DNA of 64,000 bases, from contig CM072336.1 in assembly GCA_036874045.1 (NCBI GenBank), forward strand, positions 7,716,501-7,780,500, read 5' to 3'. Origin of the DNA: Cymodocea nodosa. Lineage: Eukaryota > Streptophyta > Magnoliopsida > Alismatales > Cymodoceaceae. Under the pieces are notes generated by a model. That model saw only the letters and a program-made list of their open reading frames with translations, made no database searches and was not told the origin of the DNA. Of this stretch, positions 24,430 to 35,483 are shown piece after piece. The position numbers and the translations under genes are program-made. Within the stretch, counting starts at the first letter, position 1, and each line of letters begins with the position of its first letter.

Positions 24430-26450
24430 AATAAGGGTCCATGTATTTTACTCAAATCTAATGAAGTTAGTTTATTAGGTTTACGTAAACTCAACGAACT
24501 AAGTAAACTCAGTTAGGTTTGTATAAACTCAAAGAACTTAGTCTGTAAGATTTAATTAAGCTTAATGTACTTAATTTAAGAATATTGTTGATGGTATTTT
24601 AAATACAAAATAAAAAAGTGTTTAAAATAAAAATTAAAGAAACCTTCAACATAAAAAATATAAATATGTCTAAGAAATTTTAAAATCCAAAATTGTTAAA
24701 TACTAAATAAAAGTATCCAAAATTAAAATTAAATAGCTTAAATATAAAATATAGGTATCTAAGACCCAAAATACATATGAAAATTAAATAAAGATAAATA
24801 TCCTAGATATGAGATATGAATATCTAAGTTTCAAAGTTAGAAGTATTTTAGATATAAAATATAAATATCTAAAATGTGTGAAAATTAGATTAAATTAAAT
24901 GCATTAGATATAAACCATAAATATCTAGATATTTAATATATATATATAAGAAATCAAAATCCAAATATTTTAGATACAAAATAGAAATGTCTAAAATGAA
25001 ATCACACATCTCAAAAACGAAACTATAATATGAAAATATAAAAATGCCTAGGAGATTAAAATCAAAATATTTTAGATATAAATGTAACTATCTAAAATGA
25101 AATCAAGTATCTTAGATATAAAAATTATAAAGTATCTAAGAAGTTAGAAATAATTTGTGGACTTTATCTTAAAATATACTAAGTTTAGTTTGTAAAGTTT
25201 ATCTAAACTTTATGAATTAGTATGTTAGGTTTGCGTAAACCCAACAGATTTAGTCAGTTGGGTTTGGTTGAATTCAACAAAATTAGTCTATTAGGTTTGG
25301 CTGAACTCAATGAATTTAGTTTATTTATTTAGGCTAAATCCAATGGTTTTGGTCGAACCGAAATCATCCTATGGTCTAATCGAAGAATAAAAAGATACAT
25401 ATATATGAACTTCGATTGAACTAAAGTCATCCTTCTATCAGAAACCTCAATTGAATCAGAGTCATCCTTCTATCAGAAACCTCAATTGAATCAGAGTCAT
25501 CCTTCTATCAGAAACCTCAATTGAATCAGAGTCATCCTTGAGTCCAATCAAAAGATAATATCTATATATAATAAAGTATATGTATATTTCAATCAGTCTC
25601 AAACTACGTTGCGATTTGACCAAGAGTTTAAATTTAAATTGATATTAATATATTAAATGTGAGTATCTAAAAATGATGACGATAATAATAAGATTAAATC
25701 CTTAAGATATAAATGTAAGAGAAAGGAATTGTGATTAATAAATAACATGAAATACTTTGAACATGATATAAAAAATAAATAAATATAAATCTATTAAATA
25801 CTCCTAAATAATAGTATAAATTGTTTACATATATAAAAACATATATATATAATATATTAAATACTCTTAAACAAAAGTATAAATTGTTTACATATATATA
25901 TATATATAATATATTAAATACTCCTAGATAAGAGTATAAACTATCTATAAAATTTATATTTTGGTTTAAATAGAATTAAAATAATAATGCTGAAATATAT
26001 AAAAGATATTTATTACTCCTAGATATGAGTATAAGCTATTTATAAAAATTTATATTTCAATACAAACAAAATATAAGATGTTAAAATATATAAATATATT
26101 AAATACTCTTAAACAAGAGTATAAATTGTTTACATACAATAAAAAATATATAAAATATATTAAATACGCCTAAACAAGAGTACAAATTGTTTACATATAT
26201 AAAAACATATATATATAATATATTAAATATTCCTAAACAAGAGTATAAATTTTTTACATATAAAAAATGTGTATAATAAAAAAACATTAAATACTCCTAG
26301 ATAAGAATAGAAATTATCTATAAAATTTATTTTTTAGTACAAATAGAACATGATATTGCCAAAATATATAGAAAATATTAAATGATATTTTATAAACTGT
26401 CTCATATATGAATTTAAATCATCTAAGTTATCTTGGATATGAAAATGCCT
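24430..26450. repeat. AT-rich array of short TATCTAAAAT-type words
   Basis: The array alternates TTTTAGATATAAAATATAAA and TATCTAAAATGAAATC words. From 25790 to 26310 it becomes units of about 65-75 bp with ATTAAATACTCCTAAACAAG and AGTATAAATTGTTTACATAT. Between 24450 and 25330 there are also AACTCAACGAACTAAG-type words. It looks like the non-coding part of a large LTR element; no ends were found. The same words occur inverted at 59340-61560. Confidence 0.65.
25428..25545. repeat. Perfect 35-bp tandem repeat, three copies
   Basis: The unit beginning CATCCTTCTATCAGAAACCT recurs at 25428, 25463 and 25498 without a mismatch, and a fourth copy starts at 25533 and diverges. The identity points to recent expansion. 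Confidence 0.92.
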
Positions 26451-26942
26451 AGAATATATATGTTACATTTGATGTTTTCTATTATTTATTTTGTAAGCTA
26501 TGTAACAACATTTTATGTAATCTTATTTCATGAATAATAAAATTATGTTTAATATGTCTTATGATGTATATTGTGTTGTAATGTATGTGATGCATATAAG
26601 GTATTCTTTGGAAGATGATGTGAAGCATGAAGTTTGTTATTAACTCTTGAGAGATCCCCTTAATTAATCAATAAATAATCATTGAGATAAAAAACTCACA
26701 TTAACAAAATGATATAAAATAAGATGAATATTGTTATAGCACCTTTATATAATACTTGAAGAAATATAGAAAATTTTCTTGCTATTTTATTTCAATAAAA
26801 TTGAAATGTCTAATACTCGATATATTATATTGATCAAATTGAAAGTTTTTACAATCAAAATATTTTTACATAGATAAGTTTTTGATAAAAGGAAAATTCT
26901 AAAATGTTTTTTGCAAGCAATATATCAAGAAATTATGACACT

Positions 26943-27070
26943 AAGAAAAACTTCAATATCCTCCTCTTTTGTCAATGCAATATGTCCAAGAACAACTTCA
27001 TCTCCCTTCAATTTTCCAAAGCAAAGATCCTCTTCATTTAATATTCCTTCAATTAGCTAGGGATTTCCAC
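26943..27070 (-). other. Possible exon or gene fragment, not recognised
   Basis: After an acceptor-like GTAG on the minus strand, the frame reads GNP*LIEGILNEEDLCFGKL, then KGDEVVLGHIALTKEEDIEV FL. Apart from one TAG it stays open for 42 codons of normal composition. It may belong to the same decayed locus as the CACTA transposase to its right or to a host gene. I do not recognise the family. Confidence 0.3.
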
Positions 27071-27349
27071 CTACATAAATAAGAAAAAAAATTCATAGTT
27101 AGGAAGGATAATATGATGTATTAGAAGGAAAAGATATTACAACATTCTTAAACATTAAATGGAAAATTATAGAAATAACATAAATACTTATCAAAAGATG
27201 AGGCCAGACAACATTACTTCTAATTGTATCTCCCCTTTCAATTAATCTTCCATATAGTTTTGGATAAAAGAATATTGTTGTTTGCACCAACCTTGATAAG
27301 TACTTCACATCATCCTAATCCTAAAGGACGTCCTCACAAATTTTTATTA

Positions 27350-28330
27350 GTATCTTTACTTAATAACATTTTTTGCCGGTCTCTTGTCAAATGGATTAAA
27401 ACTCACTTATTAGTCTAAGTTAAACATTGTAAGGTTCAATACTAAATGATTCATGAGTGCTATAAAAGATTTGCTAGGATGAAGAATCAATAAGATGCCT
27501 CAATACTTTGTTATTAGTGTAAACTTTATGATATCATCACATCAAAGTAGTTGTCTTAGAAGACATAAATAGTCTTTGAAGTCTAGGTATAATAGGAAAA
27601 TAAGGAAAAACTTTTATTAGACTTTTTTTTACTACTTTAGACTTATTATCATCATTAACTATCTTGTTATTTTTATTTATCCACCTTGATTTTCTACACT
27701 TAGAACATGAATCTAAGTTCTCATTTTCTTTCTAAAACAAAATATAGTCATTTAGACATACATCAATTTTCTTATAATGAAAATCAATATTTTTAATCAT
27801 TTTTTTCAAATCATACATGTTAGTGGGTAATTTTGCCATTGGAAAGACATTTCTTATTGATTATAGTACCATGACAAACATCTTGTCGCTTCACTAATCT
27901 AAACATTTTATATAAAACAATTGATCTATAAAATTCAATTTAGTAAAATTTTCACACCTGAGCTATAATTCTTGGTTAACATCATTCAGGGTATTATAAA
28001 AGGCCTTAGCATGTTCATTATCATTCCTATGACTTTCCTCTTCCTTGGGTTAAATTCCTTTAACCATGTCACTCAAATCATTATGAAGGTTACATCTCTC
28101 ACTAATCTCATCATTGTCATTAATATTATTGAATGTTTAGTGAGACTACTCCACTTCCTCATGCGATTTATAGGTTGTGTAATTTTTAAGATTACTTTCC
28201 CACAATAGACTTTACGACTTTAACATCTTACAAAAGTCTATTAGTACACTTAGACACTTATCCTTCCATCAAGAAATCTGTGGATCCTAGGAAATTCAAT
28301 GAACTCTTTGACTCCTGTATATATTCTCCT
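27350..28330 (-). pseudogene. CACTA (En/Spm) transposase, pseudogene
   Basis: Read on the minus strand, three recognisable pieces appear in the right order. First comes the transposase-associated domain (GVKEFIEFPRIHRFLDGRIS, 28240-28315). Next is the linker with LRCENFTKLNFIDQLFYIKC and MAKLPTNMYDLKKMIKNIDF (27790-27980). Last is the zinc-ligand region and core, CSKCRKSRWINKNNK, then VFPYFPIIPRLQRLFMSSKT (27530-27710) and NPFDKRPAKN (27360-27400). These match the TNP2-type proteins of CACTA elements, which cut and paste the transposon. Many stops and frame changes (for example after GRISV and after NQEL) show that it is inactive. No paired CACTA termini were found. Frames on the plus strand here are shadows. 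Confidence 0.75.
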
Positions 28331-31148
28331 AAATGCTTATATAACAAAAAATATAAATGCTAATGAGTTACCAAAAGTAGAATCCCGTAAAATTGTAATT
28401 ATGAGAAAAATTTTCTACCTTGCATTTTAGCCCATCTTTCCATGGTCTTTACAATGAATAATACCTCCTTAATTATTTTTGAATTAAGGGGGGGGGGGAA
28501 AGTTAGGTGAAACATGAGCATAAGATTTTAGTTAAATGTAAAATACAACTTCATTGAAAATAATAGTTAAATAATTTTACTACCTACAGTGAGCCCATTC
28601 CAAAAAGAATGGATAACATTAACAGTAAATGCTAGAATTCACCAAACATTTATTCCATAACATTTTTGTACACCTTAAATTGTAATAATAGTTTCTACTT
28701 AGAAACTGGGTATTCTAGTTTCAGAATTTTTACTGCAATCAATGATTTTATTAGATCTTATCCAACTCGGCCCGAGTTAGATATTAGTTGGGTTTGGGTT
28801 TGAGTTTTGACCCATGTGCTGGTGATAGACCCATTTATTTTTTAGATTTGTTTGAGAAAGAATTTTCTATTCCACTACACCAACATTCCATTTGTTCCCT
28901 CTATACTTGAATATTCTATGAAGGGATGGTCTTAACCCATTTGTCACACTTATCCAACCCAAACTGATTTGACCTGTTTATGGTTGGATCAAACTTGACC
29001 TTTTACAGATGGGTTCAGGTTCAAGTTAATGGACCCATTTAGTAAATGGGATGGGTCTAAACAAACCAACCCATTTGACAGGCTTAATGTATAGATTGCT
29101 TAACATTTGACGTTACAAATTCAATGAACTGAAAATTAGATGATCAAGCTTTTGTGGTTAATATATTATTACTGCTGATAAAAATGATCATATAACATAA
29201 GCATGAACATATATAACAACCTGAGACTTTTCATCAGTAGATATCTAATCGTATATCTACTAGAAGCACCAAATCACTAGCAGCCACTTGCAAAGCAGGA
29301 ACAAATGATCAACTAAAACATATCACCTGCAGCTACTTTCAGTCGATCTACATATCAATATTTACTAACTTGATTAATCAGTTTTAGTAAGTTTCAGAAA
29401 ATATTGGTTCAAATCTATCATTCCGAAAGTATGGAAAATAAAAGAGAGGAAGAAGTTACCTCTACCAGTTCCTTATCTCGTGACATAGAGCACACTATGG
29501 AATTCGATTTACCAGTTTGTCAAACACCTGTAGAACACACTAAGGTTAACAGAAAATGGTGAGGACGGAAATAAAGAAAAGAGAAAGCGGACAGCAGAAA
29601 TATTGGCGAGAAGACAGGAAGAGAGAACGGAGAGGAGGAGCATTCTCACCTCACTTTACCTTTGTTGTGGTCAAGGAGCATGCTCACCTCACTTCACCTC
29701 ACTTGCGACGGACGTACGAGTCCCCGGTTCATGTCGTTGGTAATCGCTGAGAGGTTAATGCGAAGGCCTGACTTGCAACGTCAACGGATATGCGAAAGGT
29801 AACAAACGTATTTGTCTATCAATAAAATATAAAGTTATTATAAAAATTTTCTTACGTACAGATTATACGTAATGATAAGCATAAATATGTGTCTATAATT
29901 ATATAACGAATTTAATATAGTGTGATATGAGGAAAAAGAGTAAATTTAATAAAAATATCAAAGCAAATTATCCTTGACCCATCATGATCGAACTATTAAT
30001 ATTGAAGCAAAATTAACCTCTTAAATCTTGGGCACTGGTTTGGATGTTTTTTTCCTTCCCTAACATTCACCAAAGAAAAAAAAGGGCTGTGTCGACATTA
30101 GAATAGATATCTATGATGGTGGCAAGTCAACCAAAACAAGAAGAGAAGAAGTAGAAAGCTATCGCCAATTAGAACATGTATGGTGATGGTAAGTAACCCA
30201 TCATATAATATGATGACATAAATTGTCATGCATGATTCAAATTCAAAATATGAAGAAGTTAATTTTATTGCCTATCTTTCAATTCATGGGATTAATTTTA
30301 TGAACGTAGGAAAACAAAACAAGGGGCAAATCAAAACCTAAAAACCTAGTTGGAAGAACTCTACCACCCAACAAAAACTATGTTAGCAATAAAAAAAATG
30401 GTGCGCAAGGAAGAGGAGACGAATACGTTAAGGAGCTTAGTGCTTAAAGGGGTCCTTCATGTTTGCTAGATTAATGTGGATAGCACCCATATGGACTTGC
30501 CTTCTGTTAGTGAAGTTGGTCGTCATGTATACTAACAAACAGGCCCAATGGAGTACTACGCAAACACCACGAATTAATATACGAACAAGATCTCCACCCA
30601 ATGTATTCGTTGGCTTTTTAGGGTACCTGTTGGAGATGGTCTTTGCTGTCATCAGTTCTTCACCTTCTTTGACTTTGCAAAGTACTAGTTAAGCAATTCG
30701 TGGAGAACACGAAGCAAGACGGAAGAGGAATTTATGGAGATTAATGTGCAAGAGAGATGATTACTGCGTGACAAAAATGTGAGAAGAATCTGATCGGCCC
30801 ATATGATTGGGTTGGGTTTGTTAATTATTTTCTCTGTTACCAGAAACATCTTAACTAATATTAACGTAAACGACAACTTTACAAAATAAATTTGTATGAT
30901 AGTCGTATTACAAAGGTATCTAGAACAAAAGCTTGGTCCATTGATGCTTCGTGTGATTCATTTATTTATGAAACATGTACGTTGATAACATATTGGTAAG
31001 ATTCACAGATAATTAACCTATTGGTTGTAGATTATTGAAATAAAGATAGATGAATATATAGTTCTCGACCAATTCTATGATTAATGTGGTCGAATATATT
31101 GTTTTACAAAATAGAATGTAGGGGAGATAAATAAACAATCCACTTTAA
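28331..31148. other. Intergenic region with a possible minus-strand first exon
   Basis: At 29470-29495 the minus strand reads ATG then SRDKELVE followed by the donor GTAACTTC. The DNA to its right (29560-29720) is CT-rich on that strand and comparatively GC-rich, as plant transcription starts often are. A short open piece with MERWAKMQ lies near 28410-28450. No further exon could be linked with confidence. At 28745-29085 words like GACCCATTT repeat in both orientations. An open frame at 30459-30692 (+) overlaps one on the other strand, and neither is convincing. Confidence 0.3.
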
Positions 31149-31329
31149 TTAGGGGGGATTAGTGCTTGACGGAATTCAACTGACGGAAAGGAAAATTGTT
31201 GAATTCCGTTAGAATGTCATTAGTGTGCACAATATCGAAGGAAAATGAAAGTGTAAATTTACCGACATATAAATATGTAATTTTACCTTTACCCTTCCCT
31301 CATTTCTGACCTTCCATGTTCGGAAAATT

Positions 31330-32125
31330 TTTCACCCATACATCCATCGCGACCACTCGCATCCGTCGGTGCCGCAACATCCACCGCTGCATCCGAAGCT
31401 CGCAGCCCTCACATCTGTCGCGATCGCTCGCAACCATTGCAGTCGTTGCTCACGGTCGCTACTGCCGCATCTGTCGCTACCGCTACCGCTGCATCCGAAG
31501 CTCGTAGCCCTCACATCCGTCGGTGCCGCAACATCCGTCGCTGCATCCGAAGCTCGCAGCCCTCACATCTGTCGCGATCGCTCGCAACCGTTGCAGTCGT
31601 TGCTCACAGTCGCTACTGCCGCATCTGTCACTGTCGCTACCGCTGCATCCGAAGCTCGTAGCCCTCGCATCCGTCGGTGCCGCAACATTCGCCGCTGCAT
31701 CTAAAGCTCGCAGCCATCACATCTGTCGCGATCGCTCGCAACCGTTGCAGTCGTTGCTCACGGTCGCTGCTGCCGCATCTGTCGCTGCCGCTACCGCTAC
31801 ATCCGAAGCTCGTAGCCCCCGCATCCATCGCGACCACTCACAACCGTTGCAGTCGTCACTCACAGTCGTTCCTGCCGCATCGGTTGCTACCACTACATCC
31901 ACCGCTGTTGCCGCATCCGAAGCTCGCAGCCCCTGCATTAGTCGCAACTGCTCGCAACCGTTGTAGTTGTCGCTCACGGTCGCTGTTGCCGCATCCATCG
32001 ATGTCACTGCATCCGCTGCTGCCGCCGCATCCGAAGCTCTCAGCCCCTGCATCCGTCGCGACCACTCACAGTCGCTGCATCCACTACTGCTGCTGCCGCC
32101 GCATCCGCTGTGATTGCTACCATTG
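31330..32125. repeat. GC-rich tandem array, 154-bp period, inside Harbinger copy 1
   Basis: ATCCGAAGCTCG-type words recur at 31391, 31545 and 31699 and, in an offset half-unit, at 31493, 31647 and 31801; both series step by exactly 154 bp. After 31850 the units become irregular. The array is rich in CpG and GCATCCG/GTCGCT words, in sharp contrast to the AT-rich element around it. All six frames are partly open, which explains the overlapping open frames; none is taken as a gene. Confidence 0.9.
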
Positions 32126-32582
32126 CTGACGCTCGGTTTGTGCCTTTGTAAATTCTGTTTGAAATTCTATTTTCATCGTATGTATTTGTTTGTTAGTATA
32201 ATGTAATGTATGTTTTCATCATATGTATTTGTTTGTTAGTATAATGTTTGTAAGTATAATGTCGTTGATATTGAATACTTTGTTCAATCTGTCGTTGATA
32301 GCTCTTTGTCTTGATACTAAATGTTTTGATCAATCTGCCGTTGATATTGAAATTATGTATTTGTTTTGATCAGTTGGTATGTTTTGATCCACGAAAATGT
32401 GGTTATTGTAATTTAAGCAAATGTACTGAAATTATGTATTTGTTTGTTAGTATGTTTTGATCCACGAAAATGTGCTTAGTATGTTTTCAAATATTGAGTA
32501 GATTGACAAAAGATATTATGTTTTTGCAAATCTCATAATCTTCTATCGGAGCAGTTAATTAATATTTGATCTTATGTAGTAA

Positions 32583-33657
32583 ATGAGTACTCCTGATAGA
32601 GGACGAGGTAATGGAGGACGAACTTATATGACTTGGAATGCTGATGCAGATGCATTCTTTTTAGATATTTTGTCAGAAGTATTAAATGAGGGAAACAAAA
32701 AAACCCAAGATGGAAAGATAAAAGGGAGCACTTGGGATGAAGTAGTTGAAAAATACAATAATAGAAGAAATGCATGTATTACAAAGAAGAATGTGGAAAG
32801 TCGCTTAAAGACATGGAGACAAATTTATCGTAACTACTCAAAAATTGCAAATCAGAGTGGATGAGGATGGAATTTCATACAAGGGTATACTGATATAGAT
32901 GAAGAGATATGGAAGGAGTTTATTAAGGTAAGATTTTTATTTACATACTTTAAGATTATCCCAATTGTATTGAATTTTTCTTAATATATATTGTAATTTT
33001 ATGTAGGCACATCCAAAGTGTGAAAGCTGCAAGGGAAAACCATGTTTGATTTATGAACAATTACAACTCATTTTTGAAGGTACTATGGCTAGTGGAAATA
33101 TATCTAGACAGGCAGAAGAAGTAGACATTGTACCAAACACTCAAGTTCCAAATACATTTACTCCAGACATTACACAAGATGGAATGGACCTCGATTCTGA
33201 CATACCTCCTAGTTCAGGAGGAAGTGCACATGTTCCATTGGAGCAGAGGAAAAAGGGGAAGCGAGCACGCCCTCATGCAGAATCTCAACAAATGATAGCA
33301 GAAAGTTTGAAAGATACGTCACGAGCTTTTCTTACTTTGTGTGAACAAGATACTGTTAATGGTGAGGTACGTAATGAACAAATGAGAGAGATGGTTCAGA
33401 TACAAAAGGAGATGTTTGTATGTAAGAAGGAAATGTTTGCATGGAAGAAGGAAATGTTTGCATGGCAAAAGAAGTCTAAGTCTTTTTTAGATGAAGCTAT
33501 TGCTTCAATATTTGAGATTGAAGATCTATCTATGACTGATCGATATAAAGCTACTCAATTATTCCAAAAGCAAGAAATCAGTAAAATATTTCTATCAATT
33601 CCAAAAGAAATGCGACAAGGATGGTTGAAGTTTCACTTAGAAAAGATGGAAGACTAA
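32583..33657 (+). pseudogene. Harbinger-associated SANT/Myb-like DNA-binding protein (one stop)
   Basis: Exon 1 is 32583-32927 (donor AAG|GTAAGA) and exon 2 is 33007-33657 (acceptor ATGTAG). Residues 15-115 form the Myb/SANT-like domain: MTWNADADAFFLDILSEV, DGKIKGSTWDEVV, KKNVESRLKTWRQIYRNYSK, then EEIWKEF. After the intron, AHPKCESCKGKPCLIYEQLQ continues the usual family pattern, and the C-terminus holds a basic patch (KKGKRARPHAES) and a triple KKEMFAWKKEMF repeat of coiled-coil type. In PIF/Pong elements this protein binds DNA and helps the transposase into the nucleus. A TGA at 32862 replaces the second Trp of the GWGW motif intact in copy 2. The exon 1 start is the first ATG. Confidence 0.82.
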
Positions 33658-33863
33658 AGATGATTTACATGTTTTTTTTTTTTGTATTAGATGTATGATG
33701 TAACTACTTTTTGTTTGGACAAGGAAATGTGGAATGATATTATTATTGATGTTTGTTTATCATATTTTATTATGTTCTATTAATTGTGGAATGATTTCAT
33801 GTAATATGTTTATTTGTATTACAACCTTGTAATATGTTTGGACATGAAATTTTGTAGGTGACG

Positions 33864-35173
33864 ATGAATTTTGAAGAGGATTTTGACGAACTAGTAAATA
33901 ACACATTGATGTTATTTGAAGAAGAGGAAGAACATGCTAGAAGAAGGCGAAGACGTTTACTTGCTTTTTGGAATATTTTAGCAGAGATTGCAAGTACCTC
34001 AACTTTGTTTTCAAGTACAAGTCGTATTTATAGTAAAGAAGGTGCAGATTATATAAGAAGATTACTAGATCCTTCTTTACCACATCAAGTTTACAATTGC
34101 CGAAAGATTTATAGAATGAGTTAAAGTGTTTTCAAGGGTTTTTGTGAATTAATGAGGAGGGAAGAAGTGCTGAAAGATACCAACAATATCAGTGTAGAAG
34201 AGAAGTTTGCCATGTTCCTTGTGACAGTTGGGCAAAATCAAAGGTATGGAGTAACTACAGAATGATTTAGTCGATCAAGTTGGACAGTTAGTAAATACTT
34301 TAATGAAGTGTTGAATGCCATATTACGACTAAATCATGTTCTTCTAGCAAGACCTTCATCTGAAACACCAAGTTGAATTCGTCAAGACTCAAATGTGTAC
34401 CCATATTTTAAGGTACATTTTCACACCTTTGGTGTTTCCTTATCTTTAATGTTATTTTAGTCAATATCAAAATAAAAGTGCATGTTTATAGGATTGTATT
34501 GGAGCTATTGATGGTACACATATCAAAGCAACTATTTATGGACAAGAAACAGCAAGATTTAGGAACATGAAAGGTGAATTATCTCAAAATGTAATGGCAG
34601 CATGTAATTTTGATATGGAATTTACATATATTTTAGCTGGTTGGGAAGGATCAGCTGCTGATGCTCGTATTCTCCAAGATGCAGTTACTAGACCTAATGG
34701 TTTACAAGTTCCACCAGGTAAATGTGTTTTCCACTTCTAGAAGTTATGAAGACATCACCATACTAATATTTTTTTATACAGGTAAGTTTTACTTAGTTGA
34801 TGTTGGATATCCAAATCGACCAGAATATATTTGTCCATATCGAGGTGTAAGATACCATCTATCTGATTATGTTAATGATAGAGTTCCTCGTAATGCTGTA
34901 GAAAATTTCAAATACAGACATTCACAATTGAGAACAGTCATTGAGCGTACATTTAGAGTTGTGAAACATCGATTTTCAATATTACGTGGTCAAATGCCAT
35001 ATCCATATGAAACACAAGTAAAGATTGTCATCGCAAGTTTTTTGCTTCATAATTTTATTCGTAAGACTGATAAAGAAAATTTACTTGAGGAACTGCTAGA
35101 TGAGTTGGAAGAGTTAAATATTATTGATGACATACAACCAATGGGAGAGATACATATAGAAAGCAATGCCTAA
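33864..35173 (+). pseudogene. PIF/Harbinger DDE transposase (three stops)
   Basis: There are three exons: 33864-34412, 34492-34717 and 34782-35173. Exon 1 carries the N-terminal region with SSTSRIYSKEGADYIRRLLD and EEKFAMFLVTVGQNQRYGV. Exon 2 starts DCIGAIDGTHIKATIYGQET, with the first catalytic Asp in DGTH. Exon 3 has YLVDVGYPNRPEYICPYRGV (second Asp) and HSQLRTVIERTFRVVKHRF (catalytic Glu). This is the DDE_Tnp_4 (HARBI1-type) catalytic core, complete in its acidic residues. In-frame stops occur at TAA 34122, TGA near 34262 and TGA near 34373, all in exon 1, so the gene is inactive as read. It lies about 200 bp after the SANT gene, as in other Pong-like elements. Confidence 0.88.
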
Positions 35174-35483
35174 GTTCGAATGACTCAAGAACAAAGAAAA
35201 TAAATAACAGATAAGATGCGAGAAGATATGATGATGGCAATGTGAGATGGAATAACTAGATAATATTATTTCGTATTGTAATATTTCAATTAAGATGTAT
35301 TTGTATTTTTTGAATATTAGTTGTAATAAACTTTTGTCAGAATTTCCATCAGAATTTTTCGTCCTACACTAAACCCCTCTTAGAATTTTCCTTTTCATTT
35401 TCGTTACAAATTTTTCATTTTATTTCCGTCAGAATTTTTATTTTACTTTACATCAGAATTTTCCATCATGCACTAACACGCAC

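Larger units (their letters stand above)
31152..35483 (+). mobile_element. PIF/Harbinger transposon, copy 1
   Basis: The left end is TTA then GGGGGGATTAGTGCTTGACG. The right end, read inward, is GTGCGTGTTAGTGCATGATG followed outside by TTA. This gives a TTA target-site duplication (31149-31151 and 35484-35486) and terminal repeats matching at about 15 of 21 positions. A second, equally good terminus lies at 35379 (see findings). Inside, in order: a hairpin GAATTCAAC…GTTGAATTC near 31172-31207, a GC-rich tandem array, a SANT/Myb gene and a DDE transposase gene, all on the plus strand. Stops in both genes show that it is no longer autonomous. Confidence 0.85.

Noticed and set aside
30437-30692. 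Facing open frames on both strands (71 and 77 codons)
   Set aside because: Each is the shadow of the other and neither shows a motif or clear splice neighbours.
31316-32129. Many overlapping open frames of 60-150 codons on both strands
   Set aside because: They come from the GC-rich 154-bp tandem array, whose period and composition keep several frames open at once. No domain is visible.
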